This document shows positions 6,000 to 10,859 of a DNA stretch of 10,859 bases, piece by piece. The translations under genes and the position numbers were made by a program. The DNA is from Thermodesulfovibrionales bacterium (lineage in GTDB: Bacteria; Nitrospirota; Thermodesulfovibrionia; Thermodesulfovibrionales; SM23-35), in contig JAGVMY010000155.1 in NCBI GenBank assembly GCA_020053565.1, forward strand, positions 1 to 10,859, written 5' to 3'. Below the pieces are notes generated by a model, which worked only from the letters and a program-made list of their open reading frames with translations, searched no databases and was not told the origin of the DNA. The stretch's first letter is position 1; each line of letters starts with the position of its first letter.

Positions 6000-6677
6000 T
6001 TAAATATGACTCTTAGAAAAGAGCTTTAATTTATCAGGGTCAGGGATGATTATGAGGTTATCTTTTTCAACAATAAGCCCTTTTTGTTTTAAAAAGGCAA
6101 GAGACCTGGAGAGGGTTTCTGGTATTGTTCCGAGCAGAGATGAGAGCTCCTTTTTCGAATAGTTGAGCCTGCAAATGGTTGTCCCGTTTTCAACTGCGCT
6201 ATTTTCAAGCAAATAGCCTGCAAGCCTTGATTTGATATCTTTTAGTGAGAGTTCCTCAATCTTCGAAACAAACTGTCTCAACCTTTTTGAATAACCGCTC
6301 ATCATCTTTAATGCAAACTCTGGGTGCTTTTTTATCAGGCTTAAAAATCCTTCTCTTGAAATACGTATAAGTGCGGTGTCTTCCAAAGCCATACACGATG
6401 CAGGGTAGATCACAGAATCAAATATTGCAGCTTCTGCTACGAGATCTCCTGAACCATGGATATGCAATGTGTGTTCCTTTCCATCAGGAGAGACCTTGTA
6501 AATCTTTACCTTCCCTGAGACAACAGCAAAGAATGCACTCGCATCCGTGCCTTCAGAAAATATCTGCTCTCCTTTATCGACTTTTTTCAATGCACTGAAA
6601 GACTCAAGGAGATCTAACTCTTCTTTAGCAAAAGAACTAAATAAAAATACTTTTGAAAGAAATGTGCGTATATCCAT
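6000..6677 (-). CDS. Crp/Fnr-family transcriptional regulator
   Basis: This 225-residue regulator has an N-terminal cyclic-nucleotide-binding-type beta-barrel (about 15-120), a dimerisation helix (about 120-150) and a C-terminal winged helix-turn-helix (about 155-215). The recognition helix contains Glu187-Thr-Leu-Ser190-Arg191, the E-x-x-S-R pattern by which Fnr reads TTGA half-sites. There is no N-terminal cysteine cluster: the only cysteines are Cys95 and Cys169, so it is not an oxygen-sensing [4Fe-4S] Fnr. The phosphate-binding Arg-Ser pair of cAMP-dependent Crp is also absent (Tyr91-Pro92 lies there). A heme- or other ligand-sensing role, as in Dnr/HcpR-like proteins, is possible but unproven. 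The ATG has GAGGA just upstream. Plausible targets are the two boxes at 5420-5457. Confidence 0.9.
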   Translation of the reverse strand: MDIRTFLSKVFLFSSFAKEELDLLESFSALKKVDKGEQIFSEGTDASAFFAVVSGKVKIYKVSPDGKEHTLHIHGSGDLVAEAAIFDSVIYPASCMALEDTALIRISREGFLSLIKKHPEFALKMMSGYSKRLRQFVSKIEELSLKDIKSRLAGYLLENSAVENGTTICRLNYSKKELSSLLGTIPETLSRSLAFLKQKGLIVEKDNLIIIPDPDKLKLFSKSHI

Positions 6678-6702
6678 AGTTCCTCAACTTTAAATGTCAC
6701 AA

Positions 6703-6715
6703 GACTTTCAAAGTC
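6703..6715. promoter_or_regulatory. 13-bp palindrome upstream of the Crp/Fnr gene
   Basis: GACTTTCAAAGTC is a perfect palindrome around a single central base, 26-38 bases before the regulator's start codon. It overlaps the first three bases of the REP-like element that begins at 6713. It could be an autoregulatory operator, but it is not a TTGA-N6-TCAA box and no clear promoter accompanies it. Confidence 0.35.
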
Positions 6716-6762
6716 ATTGCGAGAAGTCTCGTCCGCCTGAGGCGGAGCAGGCTCGCAATGAC
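6713..6762. repeat. REP-like palindromic element with GTCATTGCGAG ends
   Basis: The ends GTCATTGCGAG (6713-6723) and CTCGCAATGAC (6752-6762) are perfect 11-base inverted repeats. Inside is a second hairpin, TCCGCC-TGA-GGCGGA (6732-6746). Ends of this type are familiar to me as abundant dispersed repeats in several bacterial phyla, probably non-autonomous elements moved in trans. It sits between the divergent regulator gene and the gene at 6978. No target-site duplication is evident. Transcribed, it would form a long two-level stem-loop. Confidence 0.8.
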
Positions 6763-6977
6763 AGATACCTTTTAGCCTTGTATAACCAATGTATTTTTAT
6801 TGTAACGGTAATTAGATCTCCTGACAAGCTGTCAAAAGATATACCCTTCATCCTTCCTGTTTTCATCTTTGGTATTGACTTAGAGGGAAGAAAAGTTTAA
6901 AATGGCTTTCAGTCTGGTATTTGATTTTTAGCAATCTAAGATAAAATAGTTATACATATAATAAGGAGGTATATAGT
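6763..6977. other. Non-coding part of the regulator-LRV divergent gap
   Basis: Together with the repeat element this completes a 300-base gap (6678-6977) between divergent genes. Apart from the plus-strand promoter and ribosome binding site for the next gene I see only a small palindrome, TGACA-AGC-TGTCA at 6822-6834, of unknown meaning. No credible gene is present. Confidence 0.6.
6875..6903 (+). promoter_or_regulatory. Predicted sigma70-type promoter for the LRV protein gene
   Basis: TTGACT (6875-6880) and TAAAAT (6898-6903) are separated by exactly 17 bases. Transcription would start near 6910 and give a leader of about 68 bases. The leader ends in AAGGAGGT (6963-6970), an almost perfect ribosome binding site seven bases before the ATG. 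This points to a well-expressed single-gene transcript. Confidence 0.65.
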
Positions 6978-7340
6978 ATGGAAAAAAGTGAAAAATGGCG
7001 TGTCGCAAATGACCCTGATACCCCTTCAGAAACCTTAGATGAACTTTCTACTGACCAGGATTGGATGATCAGGAGCGTTGTCGCAAAGAATCGTAATACC
7101 ACAAAAGAAACTCTAAAGAAGTTAGCGAAGGATAAAGAATGGTCAGTGAGAAATAATGTGGCAATAAACCCCAATACCCCGGTAGAAATTTTACAAGAAT
7201 TATCTGATGATGAAGATACGCTAGTGAGAACAAATCTTGGCAAAAACCCAAGTGCGAAAATGGAAACCGTAATGAAATTAGCTGATGATGATAAGGTATG
7301 GGGAGTCAGGAAAAACGCTACCGAATCAGGAAGGGTATAA
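6978..7340 (+). CDS. Small leucine-rich repeat variant (LRV) protein
   Basis: This 120-residue protein is nearly all tandem helical repeat. Four units begin near residues 7, 32, 58 and 84 and carry the LRV-type pattern V-R-x-x-V-A-x-N-P-N-T-P, then E-x-L-x-x-L-x-x-D (e.g. VAINPNTPVEILQEL, 61-75). Arg58, Arg84 and Arg111 mark a period of 26-27 residues rather than the 24 usual for LRV. The founding LRV protein from Azotobacter has an added N-terminal [4Fe-4S] domain; this one has no cysteine, so it is a bare repeat scaffold, probably for protein binding. No signal peptide or membrane segment is seen. It is transcribed alone and ends 32 bases from the convergent CinA-like gene. The biological role is unknown. 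Confidence 0.85.
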   Translation: MEKSEKWRVANDPDTPSETLDELSTDQDWMIRSVVAKNRNTTKETLKKLAKDKEWSVRNNVAINPNTPVEILQELSDDEDTLVRTNLGKNPSAKMETVMKLADDDKVWGVRKNATESGRV

Positions 7341-7372
7341 AAGACTTAATAGTCAGTTTAATTTATTCATCT

Positions 7373-8107
7373 TCAATCTTCCACTCTTACTATCGTGTCT
7401 GAAGGGAGACTATTCGTTAACTCTTGAAATGCGTCATGTAAAGAATTGCTCTCATACGATTCGAGTGTAATCATGATAGTGTAATCCTCGATATTCATAA
7501 ATGGATAAGAGCCTATTTTTACGTTCCTGTGATTTTTCACGACCTTGTTTAAAATTGGAGCAACTCTTGATTCAAATTCTTTTATATATATTCTTTTAAT
7601 CAAGGGCGGGTTATCAGTGAATAACAACTTCTCGATAACAAAGAATTTCTTCATGAGGAGTTCGGGAATCCCAGGGAAAATATATACATTTTTATATTTA
7701 ATAAGTGGAAGGCCGATTGTCTCATCAGGTATGACTTCTGCCCCTTCAGGTACCTCAGCCATTCGTAACTGTTCTGGAGTAAGAGTGGTTTTGAACATTT
7801 TTTCAAGAACGGTTCTCAATTGCCCATTGATCACAGTCCTCACATTGAAGGCTTTTGAAATCCCTTCGATGGTGACATCATCATGTGTCGGCCCGATACC
7901 TCCTGAAGTAAACACATAATCGAATTCCTCTGAAAATATTTTGACTTCTCTTGAGATGTCATCGACATCGTCTTTAATAAAAGAAACACGTCGAACGTCC
8001 ACTCCCTTTTGTCTCAACTCTTTTACCATAAATAGTGCATTACTATCCTGAACTAAACCTGAGAGTATCTCATCGCCGATGATGATAATTCCTGCTCTTT
8101 TTGTCAT
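7373..8107 (-). CDS. CinA-type N-terminal (molybdopterin-binding-like) domain protein
   Basis: From the ATG at 8105-8107 this protein has 244 residues and is the MoaB/MogA-like fold found at the N terminus of CinA, a pyrophosphatase acting on nucleotides such as ADP-ribose. Landmarks are GDEILSG (11-17), TSGGIGPTHDD (67-77) and FPGIPE (144-149). The CinA C-terminal nicotinamide-mononucleotide amidase domain is absent, so this is the stand-alone short form seen in many genomes and not obviously a broken gene. An open frame extends up to a TTG at 8168-8170 with AAAGG just before it, but the family begins close to the chosen Met. The ATG has no ribosome binding site. A TACAAT -10-like box (8116-8121) eight bases before it suggests a possibly leaderless message. 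Confidence 0.85.
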   Translation of the reverse strand: MTKRAGIIIIGDEILSGLVQDSNALFMVKELRQKGVDVRRVSFIKDDVDDISREVKIFSEEFDYVFTSGGIGPTHDDVTIEGISKAFNVRTVINGQLRTVLEKMFKTTLTPEQLRMAEVPEGAEVIPDETIGLPLIKYKNVYIFPGIPELLMKKFFVIEKLLFTDNPPLIKRIYIKEFESRVAPILNKVVKNHRNVKIGSYPFMNIEDYTIMITLESYESNSLHDAFQELTNSLPSDTIVRVED

Positions 8108-8299
8108 ATGTTTAAATTGTACCACAGGATAAAATTCTTTAACACTTGAATCATCTCTGTGATGACTCAACCTTTACATACTGCAACTAACCTGTGTCAC
8201 TCATTCTATGCCCCGTATATTCATGTACTGACTGGCATGGAGATACTTACCAGATAGGTATGTGTTGTCTCTTTTTAATTCAATCTGATAAACTTCAAC
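8108..8299. other. Divergent gap between the CinA-like gene and nagZ
   Basis: This 192-base gap holds the TACAAT box noted for the minus-strand gene. On the plus strand there is a weak candidate promoter, TTGTCT with 18-base spacing to TAAACT, ending close to the nagZ ATG. I see no good ribosome binding site before nagZ, and no repeat or RNA gene. Confidence 0.4.
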
Positions 8300-9904
8300 A
8301 TGCCAGATGCCTTTAATGTGCGCCTGAACACCTTAGAAAATAAATTATATCAACTGATTATCAGCAGGCTTGATGGAGATAAGGTTGCCTCTAAGAACTA
8401 TCAGGAAAAAATAATTGAGCTCGTAAAGAAGGGCATCGGTGGATTTATACTCTTTGGTGGTAAAAAGGATGAAATAAAAGATTTCATTGGCAAAATCCAG
8501 TCTATTTCAGAAATACCTTTATTTATCGCATCTGACATTGAACGCGGTGTTGGACAGCAGATTAAGAATGCTCTTGTATTCCCGTGCCAGATGGCTATGG
8601 CAGCAGCAACTAATAAAAATAAACCTGAAGATGTGTCAATACTTAGAAGTGCGGTTAAGGCTATAGCTGACGAGGCAAAGGATGTAGGAATAAATATGCC
8701 TCTCATTCCGGTTCTGGATGTGAATCAAAATCCTGACAACCCCATTATCTGCACAAGGGCTTTTTCTGATAATCCTGAGGATGTGGCGTGGTTCGGCTCA
8801 GAGTATATAAAAATACTGGAAACCTCAGGACTCATAAGCTGCGCCAAACATTTTCCAGGGCATGGTGATACAGCCATAGATTCCCATATCTCTCTTCCTG
8901 TTATCACAAAATCAAGGAGCGATCTGATGACTACAGACATAATGCCATTTTTTGAGGCAATCAAAACAGGCGTGAGCAGCATCATGGTTGGACATTTGAG
9001 TGTTCCGGCTATTGATTCAAAACCTGCAAGTCTGTCAAGAAAGATCATTACTGATTTATTGAGAAATGAACTTGGTTTTGATGGATTAATTTTATCAGAT
9101 GCCCTGAATATGGACGCTTTAAAAGACATTGAAAATATCCCTATTGAGTGCTTCAATGCAGGGATCGATATATTGCTCCACCCTGTAGATGCCGATAATA
9201 CAGTTAAAAAACTCCTATTTGCTCTTGATGAGAATAAGATTAGTGAAGAACAGATAGACGAAGCGGTAGATCGAATAGTAAAGATAAAGGCACGACTTCA
9301 AAACTTTATAATGGCTGAGGTTGATCACAAGCAGCATATAAAGCTTTCAGAGCATATCATTGAAATGTCCATATCCCTTGTAAAGCATAAGGCTGGACTG
9401 TTACCAATTTCAGACTTTAACAGAGTTCATGCAGTATTGGCTGGAGATAAAACATTGTATGAATCTTCTCTGTTAAGAGACTATTTTAGACATATAACTA
9501 CAACGAATGAGAATGTAATCCCCCCTACCCCCCCTTTACTAAAGGGGGGTAAAGGGGGATTACTTAAAGAGAGGGGCGAGATGGGATTAGTAGAGGGGAG
9601 TACGGAGGAATTTCTGGATGAGATCATAGTATTTGCAATATTTACCAGCATCTCTGCATGGAAAGGCAAGTCAGGAATAGATGATGAGCAAAGCCATCAA
9701 ATTACAGAACTCATAAGAAAAGCTAAAATTTCAATAGTCATATCATTTGGAAGCCCCTATGTGTTAAGCCGTTTTAAAGAAGCTGATGTGCTGATTGCTG
9801 CCTATGAAGCAACTGAGCAGGCACAGAAAGCTGTTATAAGATGCTTAACGGGCGAAAAGGATTTTAAGGGTAAACTGCCTGTTATTCTTAATATTAAACC
9901 ATGA
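8300..9904 (+). CDS. nagZ: Beta-N-acetylhexosaminidase, glycoside hydrolase family 3 (NagZ-like)
   Basis: This 534-residue family 3 glycosidase should remove N-acetylglucosamine from muropeptides during cell-wall recycling. The TIM-barrel domain (about 10-335) carries the NagZ signature KHFPGHGDT (183-191) followed by Asp194 and His196, the catalytic Asp-His pair unique to this subgroup, and the nucleophile Asp267 in SDALNM (266-271). A C-terminal GH3-type domain (about 355-534) follows, as in long two-domain forms such as that of Bacillus. There is no signal peptide, so a cytoplasmic site is likely. A 49-base palindromic repeat lies in frame in the C-terminal domain and encodes VIPPTPPLLKGGKGGLL (about 406-422), which looks foreign to the fold. 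The stop overlaps the following transporter gene by ATGA. The ATG lacks a clear ribosome binding site. Confidence 0.92.
   Translation: MPDAFNVRLNTLENKLYQLIISRLDGDKVASKNYQEKIIELVKKGIGGFILFGGKKDEIKDFIGKIQSISEIPLFIASDIERGVGQQIKNALVFPCQMAMAAATNKNKPEDVSILRSAVKAIADEAKDVGINMPLIPVLDVNQNPDNPIICTRAFSDNPEDVAWFGSEYIKILETSGLISCAKHFPGHGDTAIDSHISLPVITKSRSDLMTTDIMPFFEAIKTGVSSIMVGHLSVPAIDSKPASLSRKIITDLLRNELGFDGLILSDALNMDALKDIENIPIECFNAGIDILLHPVDADNTVKKLLFALDENKISEEQIDEAVDRIVKIKARLQNFIMAEVDHKQHIKLSEHIIEMSISLVKHKAGLLPISDFNRVHAVLAGDKTLYESSLLRDYFRHITTTNENVIPPTPPLLKGGKGGLLKERGEMGLVEGSTEEFLDEIIVFAIFTSISAWKGKSGIDDEQSHQITELIRKAKISIVISFGSPYVLSRFKEADVLIAAYEATEQAQKAVIRCLTGEKDFKGKLPVILNIKP
9515..9563. repeat. 49-bp palindromic dispersed repeat inserted in frame in nagZ
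   Basis: The outer arms GTAATCCCCC (9515-9524) and GGGGGATTAC (9554-9563) are exact complements. Inside, CCCCCCTTTA (9529-9538) pairs with TAAAGGGGGG (9540-9549). The whole is almost a perfect palindrome of C-runs then G-runs. I recall this C-run/G-run repeat as widely dispersed, often giving spurious peptides like PPLLKGGKGG. Here it keeps the reading frame open and becomes part of the protein. The following residues KERGEMGLVEGS may also derive from the insertion event. Confidence 0.85.
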
Positions 9905-10859
9905 GCCTGACATTCATCGACTGGACAATTATCGCTTCATATATGGCGTTATCTCTTATTCTCGGTCTTTACTTCACAAAACGGGCATCGTCAAACACTG
10001 ATGAATATTTTCTCTCCGGGAGAAAGCTTCCGTGGTGGCTTGCAGGAACATCCATGGTAGCAACGACATTCTCAGCCGACACCCCCCTTTATGTTACAGG
10101 ACTGGTGCGTTCTCAGGGTATTTACGAAAACTGGCAGTGGTGGTGCTTTGTAATAAGCGGGATGCTTTCTGTAGCTATTTTTGCAAAATTATGGAAGTCA
10201 GCAGGCGTGATGACTGACGTTGAACTTACCGAGATGCGCTACTCTGGGAGGCCAGCATCTATCCTCAGAGGCTTTAAAGCCATATATTTTTCGATATTCA
10301 TTCACACCATCATAAAGGCACAGGTAATCCTTGCTATGGCAAAAATACTCGATGTGAGCCTTGGTTGGTCCAAGTGGCAGGCAATCATCATCTCAAGCGG
10401 TATCACTATCTTTTATACTTTGATGTCAGGTTACTGGGGAGTGATTGTCACAGACTTCTTTCAATTTATTGTCGCAATGGTTGGCGCAATCCTCCTCGCA
10501 TATTTTGCTGTGGACAAATCTGGAGGGTTATCTATGCTCCAAACCAATATAGAATCCCTCTATGGGAATAATCAACATTATACAGATTTTTTCCCCCCTA
10601 TGGATGCCGGCTTTATCAGCCTTCCTGTTCTTACTTTCATCGCCTATATGGGGATGAGCTGGTGGTCAAAGTATTCATCAGATGGTGGAGGCGTCATTGT
10701 CCAGAGAATGGTCTCATGCAAAAATGAAAAACATGCGATTGGTGCTACCTTATATTTCAACATCGCAAATTATGCGTTACGGTCATGGCCATGGATACTT
10801 GCTGCAGTGGCTTCCTTAATCTTATATCCCTCAGTAAAAGATCATGAATCTGTATATCC
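9901..10859 (+). CDS. Sodium:solute symporter family transporter, N-terminal part (cut by window edge)
   Basis: About 319 codons of a sodium/solute symporter (SSS family, LeuT-like fold) are visible. The product begins MSLTFIDWTIIASYMALSL with a first membrane helix at about 7-25. It then shows the family pattern EYFLSGRKLPWWLAG (about 36-50), an S-A-D-T-P segment, and the conserved G-Y-W-G-V-I-V-T-D-F-F-Q region near 180-192, with several more membrane segments. It should bring in a small solute with sodium ions across the inner membrane. The substrate cannot be read from sequence; sugar, amino acid or organic-acid uptake are all possible. Its ATG overlaps the nagZ stop (ATGA), so the two are probably one operon with coupled translation, hinting at a link to sugar or cell-wall fragment uptake. 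The 3' end lies beyond the window. Confidence 0.92.
   Translation, partial: MSLTFIDWTIIASYMALSLILGLYFTKRASSNTDEYFLSGRKLPWWLAGTSMVATTFSADTPLYVTGLVRSQGIYENWQWWCFVISGMLSVAIFAKLWKSAGVMTDVELTEMRYSGRPASILRGFKAIYFSIFIHTIIKAQVILAMAKILDVSLGWSKWQAIIISSGITIFYTLMSGYWGVIVTDFFQFIVAMVGAILLAYFAVDKSGGLSMLQTNIESLYGNNQHYTDFFPPMDAGFISLPVLTFIAYMGMSWWSKYSSDGGGVIVQRMVSCKNEKHAIGATLYFNIANYALRSWPWILAAVASLILYPSVKDHESVY

Noticed and set aside
6822..6834. TGACA-AGC-TGTCA palindrome as a terminator or operator
   Set aside because: Five-base arms and no T-run; it does not fit the TTGA-N6-TCAA box, so no function can be supported.
6694..6900. 68-residue plus-strand frame in the gap after the regulator
   Set aside because: Its first half is translation of the REP-like palindrome, it has no ribosome binding site, and no protein family is recognisable.
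7343..7354. GACT-TAAT-AGTC hairpin between the convergent genes as a terminator
   Set aside because: The stem is only four base pairs and is not followed by a clear T-run on either strand.
7373..8107. CinA-like gene as a truncated pseudogene
   Set aside because: The short form ends cleanly, all N-terminal domain motifs are intact, and stand-alone proteins of this length are common in the family.
9481..9669. Minus-strand frame through the nagZ palindrome
   Set aside because: It is the reverse reading of the repeat (a PPLPPFSKGG-type peptide), a familiar artefact of such repeats, within a well-supported gene.

Overview
This looks like bacterial chromosome of moderate-to-low GC from an anaerobe that uses the Wood-Ljungdahl (reductive acetyl-CoA) pathway. 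The left half is a carbonyl-branch cluster read leftward (minus strand): an iron-sulfur protein, then acsE, acsD, acsC and the 5' part of acsB. The acsB product keeps the N-terminal CODH-binding domain found in bacterial but not archaeal enzymes. Palindromic dispersed repeats (an element with GTCATTGCGAG ends, a C-run/G-run palindrome, GTAAT-type arrays) recall what I remember of Nitrospirota/Thermodesulfovibrionia and some Desulfobacterota genomes. That placement is an impression, not a result.

Layout. 1-983: acsB, cut by the window edge. 984-1203: AT-rich gap with a good acsB promoter and two 12-bp tandem duplications. 1204-3519: acsC and acsD, with zero spacing. 3520-3610: repeat-filled gap. 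3611-4393: acsE. 4575-5360: iron-sulfur protein with an incomplete second cluster motif. 5361-5612: control region with two Fnr-type boxes. 5613-5915: small two-CW cysteine protein. 6000-6677: Crp/Fnr regulator. 6678-6977: gap with a REP-like element and a plus-strand promoter. 6978-7340: leucine-rich-repeat-variant protein (plus). 7373-8107: CinA-type N-terminal domain protein (minus). 8300-9904: nagZ-like GH3 hexosaminidase (plus). 9901-10859: sodium:solute symporter, overlapping nagZ by ATGA and cut by the window edge.

How it fits together. AcsE moves the methyl group from methyl-tetrahydrofolate to the cobalt of the AcsC/AcsD corrinoid iron-sulfur protein, which delivers it to AcsB for acetyl-CoA synthesis. 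The Fnr-family regulator carries an E-x-x-S-R recognition helix, which in Fnr reads TTGA half-sites. The only two TTGA-N6-TCAA boxes I found lie upstream of the iron-sulfur protein gene at the head of the acs cluster, one at about -41.5 from a predicted start site. A local redox or gas-responsive circuit is therefore the most interesting regulatory hypothesis here. The second theme is repeat invasion: two palindromic elements lie in frame inside conserved enzymes (acsC, nagZ) and two more in gaps. I see no CRISPR, transposase, tRNA, rRNA or plainly novel multi-gene system.
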